64,000 nucleotides of DNA from Gautieria morchelliformis (Eukaryota; Basidiomycota; Agaricomycetes; Gomphales; Gomphaceae), in contig WHVA01000373.1 in NCBI GenBank assembly GCA_015179125.1, positions 1-64,000 on the forward strand, written 5' to 3'. The notes under the pieces were generated by a model. The model saw only the letters and a program-made list of their open reading frames with translations, was not told the origin of the DNA and ran no database searches. Both the position numbers and the translations under genes were made by a program. Shown piece after piece: positions 23,606 to 34,436 of this stretch (the first letter of the stretch is position 1; the number at the start of each line of letters is the position of its first letter).

Positions 23606-24997
23606 TGTTTTGGAACCCTTCAAGACTTTGGTGTCAGAGCTAACACTTTGGTCTATCAGAACGTGTCGTATACGAAACTCAAAGAATATTAAACAATGCT
23701 GCAGCACAACTCCGGAAATAATTTAATATTTGTACCTTGGTTGCAATCCACGTAAAAACTAGTCCAAGTTAATACGGATGGAAGGCAATACGTTTCTTAG
23801 CAGCACTGAACAATAAACTAAAAGTCTGTAGGTTCGAGGACGACTATTGGGGTCCAAGTATTCCAAAAAGATAGGAATGGCTTCACAGGAGAGTTTGTAA
23901 GTGGACTGACCCAATTAACGTCAATGCACTGCAATAAACGAGCGACTAGGGTTTAAGAAGTGACTTGTGAAAGTCACTGAACAGGAAAGTCACTGATCAG
24001 TTCGTCTCGGGTATTGGAGAGCTAATTGACAAGGAAATCGATTGTCAGACTCACTCTGCAGAATTTCACCTGGAGTGTTAGTCCGGGTGGCTAAGTAGAA
24101 ACACAACTACTTAACTGAGAATTAATACACTAAGTAAGTGTAATAACCCTAGCTGGGGTTAGCAGCTTAGTAAGCTGTGCAAGCTTGGCAAGTCACACGA
24201 GGTACGTGGATAGTAGATGATGATGTATTGGCTGATTCACTGCTAAAACTGCAGGCTATTTATACTGCATCTATCTAGCTTATGTAACTACTGCTAGGAA
24301 CCTTGTAGAAGCTTCTACTACTGTGAAGAACCTTGTGGAAGCTTAGAGAAGCTTCAGGAAAGGTTTGGAAACTATTGGAAGGCTGTGGAAGGTTCTATTG
24401 CTATATTGACCTTAATGGTCAGGTGATTGTCAGGTGACTGTGGATGATCAGGTGACTTTGAGCTGTTTTTGAGGTCATGTGATAGTCATGTGACCATGGG
24501 GGATTCTTAGCTAAACTATCAAGAGATTGTTGTATCTTGTGGACCCAATGTGAGTGTAGCTATGGCACAGCACAGCCTAACATAGCCTTGTTGCTATGGT
24601 AGCATGGGTTGGGCAGAGTTTGTATTGCACAAACTGTGTTGTGGAGGCTTGGGAATAAATTGCTATTTCCAGAGTGCTGAGTCCGAACCGGTAGGTTGGC
24701 CAGAGTCTGTGGGTGCGTAAGTGTCCACAGGCTCGAGTTCGGGCTCGCGCGCGTCGGAGTTTGAATAAGCAGAGTTGTGGATACATGTGGATTCATAACT
24801 CTGCTGCAACAGAATAGAAGTGTTTTGAGCCAAAGACTTCATTAGAAATGGCGAAAAAATGGTAGGAAATTAGAGGAAGTTTAAATAGTTCATCCCCAAT
24901 GATAGCAATACCAGTATGCTATATTTTAAGGTCACTATTTCGAAAATACATGGAATTTCTCCTATTTGACCGGCAAAGCAGGATCCCATACACGTAC
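23601..24997 (-). mobile_element. Solo LTR, family C, reverse orientation, with near-perfect TSD
   Basis: The LTR is 23606-24992 (1387 bp). Read on the minus strand it begins TGTATGGGATCC and ends GGGTTCCAAAACA, the same ends as the copy at 20073-21523. Flanks are CGTAT (23601-23605) and CGTAC (24993-24997), a 5-bp duplication with one change. It sits inside the minisatellite of the left arm. Together with the copy at 20.1 kb it creates a second, LTR-based inverted repeat. Confidence 0.85.
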
Positions 24998-25697
24998 GGT
25001 TCACAAGCACCGTCCGTGATATTTGCGGTACGGTGCACAGGAACCGTACGCCGGCTCCACGTACAGTTCATACGCACCGTCATAACCGCTGAAGCAGTTC
25101 CTTTGGGCAGCAACTACCATCAGCATAGACCCTAGCTTACTGGCAAATATCGACGACGCCGTCTCAAGCATTCGTAGGCGACTGCCGCTGAGTTGACGGG
25201 ATCGCCGTGAAAGTTCAAAGTCGTCGTGGGAGAAGCAACAAACATGCAACGCGCGTCGTGGGTACATCACGTGATGACATGGAACACCGCGTCATGAGTA
25301 TGTCACGTGCCCTGAAGAACGAAGCGACCAGGCATGCAACATGGATAGTCGTTGTAATGTTATCAGACAGACTGGTGGAACTTATGAGGCGTGTCGCTGA
25401 GTACCATCTCCACTGGAAACATCTTAGGTCACAGGTTCAGTTCTCCGGACTATCTCACATCTTAGGTCGTTTGTCTTCCTTGTCTTCCGTCAGCTCGGGT
25501 TCAGTTGTCCGGACTAAGGATTTCCACTGATTGTTCCAAATTCTTACAGTCTCTTGGTTGACTTTGTCTGCTGTTATTGGACGTTGTATCGGTGTTCCTG
25601 TCAGACCCCCAGGTGCGCCCATATCTCTACTATTTCTTAACTCAAGCTAACCACCATATTTCTTTTTTTGGGCAGAAATGCGGTGTTTATCATCGAA

Positions 25698-26115
25698 ATG
25701 TGGAGGTATGTGTTGCAATTCGCCCTTGCCATCGTTCTTTGCGCTCCCTTCACTTTACTTTCTCTGTCACGCATCGTTTTATAATTTCCCAGACGTGGGC
25801 TGACAAATATTACCCTTGCCCCTCATCCAGGAAGGCCTGAGATAACACGAAGGCGGCCAGCACGTCCACCCCTTTGACATGTTTGCGTCCCTCGATGGCG
25901 GCAGGCGTGAGTCTGATTCATTGTTCATTTATCGTTCTGCACGCTCAATATTATACTTTGCCATATAATACTCCTCATACACATGTGCTATTCATTCATG
26001 ACATTTGTGATCCTGTGACACTGCAGCCCAACAGCAGCAAGTCTGTCCCGGGCCTACCACGACAAGCAACTTGGGAGTGACCCTCGAGGATATGTACAAG
26101 GGTGCGGAGATCGAT
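25698..26115 (+). pseudogene. Fragment of an ER-luminal DnaJ (Scj1/ERdj3-like) gene
   Basis: At 25698 a frame starts MWRYVLQFALAIVLCAPF, a typical signal peptide. The J domain that should follow is missing. From 25831 the sequence resumes with EGLR, a stop, then HEGGQHVHPFDMFASLDGG, the linker seen before and in the Gly/Phe region of these chaperones. After an intron (GTGAGT...CTGCAG) it continues QQQQVCPGPTTTSNLGVTLE and DMYKGAEID, the family's GPTTTSN..VTLEDMYKGAEID block that precedes the Cys-rich zinc modules. The zinc modules themselves are absent. The piece is thus internally deleted, 3'-truncated and carries a nonsense codon. It lies in the centre of the large inverted repeat, so capture by the element is likely. 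Confidence 0.6.
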
Positions 26116-26224
26116 GTAGGTTCCATACTTCGTCTTTGCGTGATTTCTGCTCTGATGTGTATGCTTTCGATGCCCATTCCGACTGGTGAGGAGGATGACA
26201 AACAAATCTATAAAGAAATCCTGG

Positions 26225-26740
26225 TAAGTTCTCATGTTTTCTTACCCGAACCTGGACCTTTCATTCCTTACCGAAATGAATACACACATGCAGACAGATG
26301 TCAGAACACAAACCAGGTTCTTTCATTGTGTATCCAAAATGAATACACCTATGGAAAGAACCCTAAACAGGTTGTTTCAATCCTTGCCAAAATAAAAACA
26401 CACATGTCGACACATGTCAGAACACAAACCAGGTTCTTTCATTCTGTATCCATATCGAGTACATGCATGGAGACATGTGTTGGAACAGGGAGCTGGTTTA
26501 TTCCTTACAAAAAATGAATACACCCATTTGTGTCGGAACCAGAACCAGGTTCTTTCATTCCTTACCAAAATGAATACACATGCAGAACCCAAACCAGGTT
26601 CTTTCATTGCCTACCAAAATGAATACAGACATGCAGACATGTGTCGGAACCCAAACCAGGTTCTTTGATTCCTTACAAACTAACTACACACTTTGAGACA
26701 TGTGTTGCAAGCAGAACCAGGTTCTTTCATTCCTGTAGCA
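26225..26740 (+). repeat. Tandem array of about 60-bp units
   Basis: Eight or so imperfect copies of a unit built from ACCAGGTTCTTTCATTCC, TTACCAAAATGAATACAC and ACATGCAGACATGTGTCGGA. Units differ in length through small deletions. It is not related in sequence to the minisatellite of the arms. Confidence 0.85.
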
Positions 26741-27004
26741 CCCCTTGTCAGGCTCATGAAAGAACAGGCAAGCGCACATTTGGACATCAGTATCCACTCA
26801 TACAGTTGATTGTGTCCAGGCGGCCGACTTAGAGCCACATGGTGTACCAGCAGGAATATCTTGTTCCATGTGCAGAGGGCACATTGCACCCTGTATGATA
26901 GTGGAGACAGCAGCACAGTGCCAGACCAGACAGATATGAAGAAACAAATGAGATCAGGTTACAGTTTGCAGCTAAATAAAGAGAGTAAAGTGACTGAGTG
27001 GCCT

Positions 27005-28189
27005 AGTGGAGATGGTACTCAGCGACGTGCCTCATAAGTTCCACCAGTCTGTCTGATAACATTACAATGTCTATCCATGTTGCATGCCTGGTCGCTTCGT
27101 TCTTCAGGGCACGTGACATACTCATGACGCGGTGTTCCATGTCATCACGTGACGTGCCCACGACACGCGTTGCGTGTTTGTTGCTTCTCCCACGACGACT
27201 TTGAACTTTCACAGCGATCCCGTCAACTCAGCGGCAGTCGCCTACGAATGCTTGAGACGGCGTCATCGATATTTGCCAGTAAGCTAGGGTCTATGCTGAT
27301 GGCAGTTGCTGTCCAAAGGAACTGCTTCAGCGGTTATGACGGTGCATATGAACTGTACGTGGAGCCGGTGTACGGTTCCTGTGCACCATACGGCAGATAC
27401 CACAGATGGTGCTTGTGAACCGTACGAGGAGTGGGCACCGGACGGTCCTTGTGACCCACCTGCCTACGGTTCTCTGCACAGTACGGAAGCAACATATGAG
27501 GGCATACGGTTCCTGTGCACCGTACGGCACATACAACGGATGGTGCTTGGGGAACCGTACAAGGGGCCAGTCTGCAGCATACAGCATACGGCACATACAA
27601 CGGACGGTTCTTGTGAACCATACGCGCACATGGCAGACGGTGCAGGTGAACCGTACGCGCACACGCCGGACGGTGCGGGTGAACTGTACGCGCACATGGC
27701 GGATGGTGCAGGTGAACCGTACGCGCACACCCCGGATGGTGCTTGGGAACTGTATGCGCACATGGTGGACGGTGCAGGTGAACCATACGGCACACCCGGC
27801 GGACGGTGCAGGTGAACCACATGGTGGACACGGCGGACAGTGCAGGTGAACCGTATGCGGACACGGCGGACGGTGCAAGTGAACCGTATGGCGGACACGG
27901 CGGACGGTGCAGGTGAACCATACAGCGGACACAGCAGACGGTGTGGGTGAACCGTACCGCGCACACGTACGGTGGACAGTGCAGGTGAACCATACGGTGG
28001 ACACGGCGGACGGTGCGGGTGAACCGTACCGCGCACACAGCGGATGGTGCAGGTGAACCGTATGCGCATACGGCGGACGGTACGGTGCACATTCAGTAGC
28101 AGACGGCTTGCGGTGCACGTGAATCATACTGGAAGCTATAGAGATGGTGCATGAGCACCGATAGAATAATCCAAACAAGGGGAGGATAG
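27005..28189 (+). repeat. Right arm of the large inverted repeat (inner and middle part)
   Basis: Reverse complement of 24998-25425 (nearly identical over about 430 bp) followed by the minisatellite and the block around 28130-28189 that matches 23030-23100. The arm is split at 28189 by the Copia element and resumes at 34437. Confidence 0.85.
27340..28100 (+). repeat. Minisatellite of about 33-bp units in the right arm
   Basis: Units of the form GGTGCAGGTGAACCGTACGC followed by GCACACGCCGGAC, roughly 20 copies with variation. In the regular part (27640-27760) the period is 33 bp, so all strands stay open for long stretches: frames such as DGAGEPYAHTP repeat without stops. These long frames are a by-product of the repeat, not genes. 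The array is about twice as long as its partner at 23270-23605. Confidence 0.9.
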
Positions 28190-28371
28190 TGTTGCATCAT
28201 GTGATACAGTCAGAGTATTAGTCAGCCGCCGGTGCTATACAGTAGTACGCAGCTGAGTTCAAAGGAAGAATCACACTTATCTTCCTCCAAACTCAGGCAA
28301 GTTATTAGTATCTTGTAGATAGGAAATATCACACTTACCTTCCTCCAAACTCAGACATCACTGCGCTAACA
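28190..28371 (+). repeat. 5' LTR of the Copia element
   Basis: 182 bp. It is 58 bp longer than the 3' LTR because the segment containing AAATATCACACTTACCTTCC and TCCAAACTCAG is duplicated relative to the single copy in the 3' LTR. Otherwise only a few substitutions separate the two. Confidence 0.92.
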
Positions 28372-28413
28372 GGTTATGGGCCCCGCGCCGTAATTGAAGA
28401 ATAGATCATCACC

Positions 28414-29270
28414 ATGTCAGATTCAGAAGCGGAAAACCGCACGAAGAGCACGAAGCTCACAAGTACAAACTACAATGTTTGGACGGTAGCGCTACAAGGC
28501 AAACTAATGACTGTCAATGCATGGCGAATTATCACCGAAGAATTCAAACGGCCAACGGACGTAGCAGAGGCCGAGAAATGGCTGCTGAAAAAGGAGGAAG
28601 CGGCCGGCATCTTATTAAAATCCTTATCGCCCACACAATACATCCACGTTGAAGGCGTAATGGATGATCCCGTTGAGATGTGGAAGAGATTAAAAGCAGC
28701 ACACCAGTTGCAAGTCGCCAATAGTCGATTCCACGCGATGCAAAAACTGCTAAACATACGAAAGGAGGACGCTGAATCTCTTACAGACTATATCACCCGC
28801 GTCAATACCGCTACAAATGATCTCATAGCCCTTGCACCAAATACCCTTACTGTGCAAAACATTATCGACAAAATCCGCGTACACGCGGCACTTACAGGAC
28901 TCAATCAAGCTGAATATGGGGCTTTCACGTCATCCCTCCTCCTGATCAGCACCCTTGACCGTACCACAGTGGCCATGGCGTTCTGAAATGAAGATCTGAA
29001 TCGTCACACTTCTACGATCTCAACGGCAGCCGCACTATCCACGACTCGAGGCAAAAAGGGTACTGTACCTACGTGCGCGGTATGCAAGAAGCGAGGGCAC
29101 CTGGCAGATCGCTGCTGGATCGCTCATCCAGAGCTTAGACCAGCACGCAGGAGTGAAGAGAACGACAAGGGAAAGGCCGCAAATCAAGCCAGAGAGAGTG
29201 AAAATACGCAGGAACTCGCTGGAAACATGAGTTTGCGGCTATCTTTCCCCTCCCACAGCAACGATGCTGA
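28414..29270 (+). pseudogene. Copia gag with zinc knuckle
   Basis: The frame starts MSDSEAENRTKSTKLTSTNY and reads a typical Copia capsid (LTSTNYNVWTVALQGKL, DPVEMWKRLKAAHQ, SLTDYITRVNTA) to a TGA at 28984. In the same frame it continues to a nucleocapsid CCHC knuckle, CAVCKKRGHLADRC, near 29080, then to SNDAD just before the nested LTR. The TGA at 28984-28986 is an inactivating stop. Confidence 0.88.
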
Positions 29271-30311
29271 CTTACTGTCACGACCGGTTTATTTCTCCTA
29301 CCATGCTACCTCTATGTTCCCCCTCATCACTCCCTAGCATCTTCGCCAGAGTTGGCCGCACCTACCGACCACTTCCCCTCTACGTCCACTCTACCCGCTG
29401 TTCACCCCATTCTCCGAACCACTATTCGCTGCTCGCACATTTCGTCAGCAGGCACACCATCAAATATGATCGATACCATTCACCCGGCATGATGATTCAT
29501 CATTAGCCCCATCATCTTCTTAATCCAACCCCATTGGGTGTTCGTATGGCCAAGGTGTGCTCGCAGGACGTCTCTTCCATAGGCCGTGCGGGATCAAACC
29601 AGTAAATGAAGAGCCCGTGCAGGGTAGCGTGTATGCGGGTCCCAAGACATGGTTTTGTCCATAAGTGCCTTTGCTCCCTTTATTCTCCATCGTTTCATGT
29701 TCGCATTCTCCCCCCACTCTATTGTATGTTTATTCCATCTACCTAGTATCATGACCACGCACCCCTATCCAACCCTGACTCATGACGGCCTCTTTCCTAT
29801 TCGCTGATACCTTACGAGCATTCGATATAAGTAGTTTACATTCGCATGTATATTCCCCCGTTCAATTATCATACGTCGTTTATCTTGTGCAGCTTTGACC
29901 TCGCCGTGGTCATCATCTTAAGCCTTCTCTTGGAGATTCCCATCTTTGACTAGCAAAGGACTTAGGCATCACTGGTGAGTTCTCATACTTCATCTTCGTT
30001 ACCTTAGCCTTCGAACCATTTTCTGTGCTGTTGGCGAAGGGCTCCGAAGGAGCGCCTTTGCCAGCGAAGGGATTGTCGAGACTTAGACAGCCCTTCTGTG
30101 AGACCTTGCACATTACATCGTCAAGAGTCACGGGCTATTTCGCTACGACTGTAGATAGGGCGAGCCCCGTTCGGGCAACCCTCTTACCTTGTGAACATTC
30201 ATTGGTTCATCTATTCGCTGAACGGCATACCTCTTCACACAAGTTATTCGGGCATTCGCTGTGTTCACTAATACACGATATTAACGTCTAAAACCCAATC
30301 TTGACACTTAC
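29271..30311 (+). mobile_element. Solo LTR, family B, nested in the Copia element
   Basis: The LTR is 29276-30306 (1031 bp). It begins TGTCACGACCGG and ends CCCAATCTTGACA, with CTTAC at 29271-29275 and 30307-30311. Removing it with one CTTAC restores the Copia reading frame across SNDADL and RWNTDMGATSHM. It is unlike families A and C. Confidence 0.9.
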
Positions 30312-32386
30312 GCTGGAACACAGACATGGGAGCCACGAGTCATATGACTCCACACTGACACTGGCTCCGAAGCTACGAGCCTTACCACTTTCCCATACGA
30401 TTAGCCACGAATGAAGTCATCTATTCGACTGGAAAGGGGCAGATTCTATTCACCCCTATAATTGACGGGAAAACGGCACAAGACATCATTTTCTCAAACA
30501 TTTTACATGTACCAGCCCTCCAAAATAATCTATTAGCCGTTCTTTGCCTCACCACCCATCATAATTTTTCCGTCAATATTGTGCAAAGCCGTATCTCATT
30601 CGTCCAAGATGGAGTATTACGTTTCTGTGCCACAGTGCGAAATGGAACTGGTTTCCTAACCGGAAACACTGTCCCTAACCCAGAATACGCCTTCTCCGCA
30701 TCGTCTCCCATCGTAGATCGATCCTTGTTACACAGGCGACTCGCACACATCGGGTCATCCTGTTTGGAAAGACTCTTAAAACATGACATGGCCCACAGAA
30801 TACACTTGAACTCCAATGCAAATATGCCGCCTATCTGCAAACCGTGCATTGCGGCGAAACAACACCATGATCCATTCCCAAAAAGAAGTGAAAGCCATAC
30901 TTCCAAACCACTCGACCTTGTCATCTCCGATGTCCATGGACCCCTCCCTGTGTGCACACCGTCTGGTCATCGATACTGGATAACTTTTACAGACGATCAC
31001 ACATGCTTCTGATGTGTGTACCTCCTGAAATCAACGGACGAGGCCTTCGATGCCTATTGATCCTACGAGGTGTTTGCTGAAAACCAAATGGGATCACAAG
31101 TGAGGAGATTCAGGGACGACAAAGGAGGGGAATACATAGGCTGGAAATGGGACAAGCATTTCCAACACCGAGGGATAATCCATGAGCACACTACGAGGGG
31201 TACACCGCAACAGAATGGAATCTCAGAATGAACAAATTGCACACTCATTGAAAGAACAATCGTATTACTGCAACAGGCTCGTCTACCATCATCAATGTGG
31301 GGAGACGCCCTACAACTATTAGTCCGCATTATCAATGCCACACCAACCTCTGCACTACCTGACATGACGCCATACGAAGCCTGGTACGGCCACAAGCCAG
31401 ATCTGGGAATGTTACGCACTTTTGGCTGTACGGCGCATGTTCACGTGCAGAAGGATGGAAGGGATGGGCTTCAGCCTAGATCTCGAAAATGCATCTATCT
31501 TGGCTTCGAAAATGGATACAAAGGTTGGCGTTGTCTCGATCCCACTACAAAGTGCACCATCATATCCCGCGACGTTATCTTCAACGAGACCGAGTTTCCG
31601 GGCCTCTCCACTAGGATCCTACCCAAAACTTGCTCAGATCAACACCTGTCCTACTCCCAACTGAGATCGCTGCACCGCCTGACCCAGACCCACTGGATGC
31701 CCACCATGAAATGCACCCTCCTCCTATTCCTGACCAACCTGACCAAGACCTACCGACTCCTCCAGACCCTGCCCCACCCACCCCTGAACCCCCAGTTCTA
31801 GCTCCAGACCCCGCCCCACCCGCACCTCCCGTGCAACCCCGCCGATCCAGCAGAGCTCCTGCCCGCCCCAATTACTGGTATCTCCATGACCCCTTCTTCC
31901 GACCACGACCACCTCCCGATCACGACGATCCAGGACCTGAAGGGGGTGCTGCAGCCAGAGCCTCAATAATCCAGGCCCTGGGATTCATACACGATGGATC
32001 GGATGTCACCAGAGCAAAATTAATCTCACCTGACACCATTGAAATGACATTCAACGCAACCATCAAAGATGATCGTGTCCCGAAAACGTTCGCTGAGGCA
32101 ATGCGTCGCTCTGATGCACCGTTATGGAAGAACTCTACGGACACTGAAATCCAAGCGCTCTTGGACAACGGGATGTGGGAGTTGGTGAGACTGCCACCTG
32201 GAGAAAAGGCCATTGGGTCGCGATGGGTATTCCGGATTAAACTCAACTCAGATGGTTCCCTGGACAAATACAAAAGTTGTCTGGTAGCAAAGGCTATACC
32301 CAGCGACCAGGCATCGACTATGACGAGGTGTTTGCCCCTACCACGCGATGGGCAGCCCTGCGGACGATACTGGCACAAGGGGCACT
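30312..32386 (+). pseudogene. Copia protease, integrase and start of reverse transcriptase
   Basis: The protease region shows DMGATSHM where an active element has D-(S/T)-G-A. The integrase HHCC-type domain appears as LLHRRLAHIGS with CKPCIAAKQH, followed by the DDE core pieces DLVISDVHGPLPV, FRDDKGGEY and the RGTPQQNG block. Stop codons interrupt it near 31013 and 31229. A Pro-rich linker (31.69-31.85 kb) leads to the start of reverse transcriptase: KNSTDTEIQALLDNGMWELV, GSRWVFRIKLNSDGSLDKYK, GIDYDEVFAPTTRW. Confidence 0.9.
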
Positions 32387-33034
32387 TGTTACGACCGTTC
32401 ATTTCCGACTTCTGACCCTCAGTTCCGCCACACCTTCCGCCCCTCCGATATTTCCGCAACACATTCCGCCCCTTGTACATTTCCCTTGTTCTTTCGACTC
32501 TATTACTCGGACCCACCGGACCCGTTTCATCGTTCATCAAAACCACATATCCGGTCACCCTTGTAGTTCGTTGTCAGATATGTTTTTCCGACCCCTTGTT
32601 CTTTTGCCATTGTTCTACCTTACCCTGAACCCCCCTTGTAGTCCCATTGTTTCCCAATAGTTAGTTCCCACGCATTGTCTACTCGACTTCCGCTTCCTCC
32701 GGAATTTGCTTAGTATCATATCATTACCTGTTGTCTCAGCTCTTTGTATAAAAGCCTGTCATGTATGTCTCTCTTTCTGCAATCAGATAATCACCTTCGA
32801 TACTTGATTTCCTTCGCTCCATCTCCTGTTCTTAGCACAGCGAGTCTAGCAAGATCTCAGTCTCTCTCCACCTTCCGCCTCAGTTCCGACCAAACCTTTG
32901 GCTCAGGACGTTCCGACTTCCGACTCAGTTCCGAAATACTTAGGACGATAGTTCATCGGGGGCGCAACCTATAAGTTGAAGCCGCTGTCCTTTCCAGTTC
33001 CGACTTAGTGGAAATCTCGATACGTAACAGCACT
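32382..33034 (+). mobile_element. Solo LTR, family A, nested in the Copia reverse transcriptase
   Basis: The LTR is 32387-33029 (643 bp). It begins TGTTACGACCG and ends TCGATACGTAACA, with GCACT at 32382-32386 and 33030-33034. It aligns closely to 18475-19170, being shorter mainly in the TTCCGCCTTCCG repeats. Excising it joins LRTILAQGAL to QGAYIESIDISNAYLNG in frame, which proves the insertion point. Confidence 0.93.
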
Positions 33035-34285
33035 TCAGGGAGCATACATTGAATCCATAGACATTTCGAACGCATACCTAAATGGGATCCTAGGCGACGA
33101 TGCCCAAATCTATATGGAACAACCAGAGGGATATCATCAAGGGGGTGCCGACTGGGTATGCAAGCTAAAGCGAGGGCTCTATGGACTAAAGCAAAGTGGA
33201 CAGCTGTGGTATGAGCGGCTCGGATCAGCACTTGAGAACATGGGATTCACACACCTCCAATCCAACCCAAGTGTCTATATCTGGAGAAGCGAGACTATCA
33301 AGATTGTTATACCAGTCTTCGTTGATGATCTCACCCTGGTATCAAACTCGAGACACGATCTTGACAGGGTCAAAGGCCGTCTAGCTAAAGTCTTCAAATT
33401 GAAGGATTTGGGAGAAATAAAATCATTGCTAGGTGTGGAAGTACAGTATGATCGCCTGCAGAAGACGCTAAAACTCTCACAAAAACGATACGTCGAGGAA
33501 CTACTCGATCGATTCCACATGTCTGACTGCCAACCCGTATTCACACCTATGAGCCCTGGATTAAACCTAAGCTCAGCAATGGGACCATCTACACCGGAGG
33601 AGATGGCAGAAATGAAAACCTGCCTTACTTGAATGCGGTTGGAGCATTAAACTATCTTGCCATCGCCACTCACCCTGACATTGCCTATGCCGTTGGATGC
33701 CTCACTCAATTCAACTCAAATCCGGGCCCAGCACACTGGGCAGCCATAAAACACCTCCTGCATAATTTGAAGGGGACGATTGATCTAGCACTCACATTCG
33801 CACCAAATAATGCAGGCGAAACCTTTCGAACATGGACGGATGCCGATCACGGAGGGAATCCAGACAATGGTCGCTCGACGTCTGGTTTCCTCATCAAGAT
33901 CGGGACCGGAACGGTTAGCTGGGCCAGTAAGTTGCAAAACATAGTTACCTTATCGACGACAGAAGCCGAGTTTGTGGCAGCAACTCTCGCCGGTACTGAA
34001 ATCATCTGGCTGCGAAGCCTATTTGACGAACTCGGTTCGAAGGTTGATGAGCCATCCCATCTCTACATTGATAATCAATCTGCACTCACCGTCGCCAAAA
34101 ATCCAGAGCACCACGGGCGGATGAAGCATCTGGACCTCCGATATTTCTGGTTGTGGGAGAAGGTTGCTCAGAGAGCCATCCAAGTCGGATACGTGCCCAC
34201 GAAGGATATGCCAGCCGATTTATTGACGAAAGTGTTACCTCGCGAATCGGTAGAACGGCACCGTCGCGCTATGGGACTCTTCTGA
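33035..34285 (+). pseudogene. Copia reverse transcriptase (3' part) and RNase H
   Basis: Reverse transcriptase motifs: SIDISNAYLNGIL, KLKRGLYGLKQSGQLWYERL and the catalytic VFVDDLTLVSN (YVDD-type box). After a frame change near 33630 come LNYLAIATHPDIAYAVG and the RNase H part, with STTEAEFVAATLAGTEIIWL, IDNQSALTVAKNPEHHGRMK, HLDLRYF and DLLTKVLPRESV. The stop is at 34283-34285, 27 bp before the 3' LTR. Confidence 0.92.
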
Positions 34286-34312
34286 TCGCAGACTGACTGC
34301 ATCAAGGGGGTG

Positions 34313-34436
34313 TGTTGCATCATGTGATACAGTCAGAGTATTAGTCAGCCGCCGGTGCTATACAGTAGTACGCAGCTGAGTTCGGAGGAAGAATCACACT
34401 TATCTTCCTCCGAACTCAGACATCACTGCGCTAACA
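34313..34436 (+). repeat. 3' LTR of the Copia element
   Basis: 124 bp, TGTTGCATC...GCGCTAACA. It lacks the 58-bp duplicated segment of the 5' copy. Confidence 0.93.

Larger units (their letters stand above)
22950..25425 (+). repeat. Left arm of a large inverted repeat (foldback-like element), interrupted by a solo LTR
   Basis: After removing the LTR at 23606-24992, this arm reads in reverse complement to 27005-28189 plus 34437-34510. Matching blocks are: the outer end (AAACGTATACAGCCC, GCCCGTTCTAAATACACTATC), a GTGCTCATGCAC block, the CCGT-rich minisatellite, and an inner block of about 430 bp (24998-25425) that is nearly identical to 27005-27430. The arm also contains a local tandem duplication of about 105 bp (23044-23154 and 23155-23258). 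Confidence 0.85.
25426..27004. other. Central spacer of the inverted repeat
   Basis: About 1.58 kb between the arms. It contains a DnaJ-like gene fragment (25698-26115) and a roughly 60-bp tandem array (26225-26740). 26740-27004 is unassigned. Confidence 0.7.

Noticed and set aside
25001-25530. Frames shared by both inverted arms (for example one starting MKVQSRRGRSNKHATR at 25207 and, inverted, at 27212)
   Set aside because: Present twice only because the arms are duplicated; ends differ and no family is recognisable. Could be an old coding remnant, but not supported as a gene.
27327-28178. Long minus-strand frames (up to 283 codons) and matching plus-strand frames across 27.3-28.2 kb
   Set aside because: They run through the 33-bp minisatellite, are open in several frames at once and have repetitive composition. 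They are by-products of a repeat whose period is a multiple of three.
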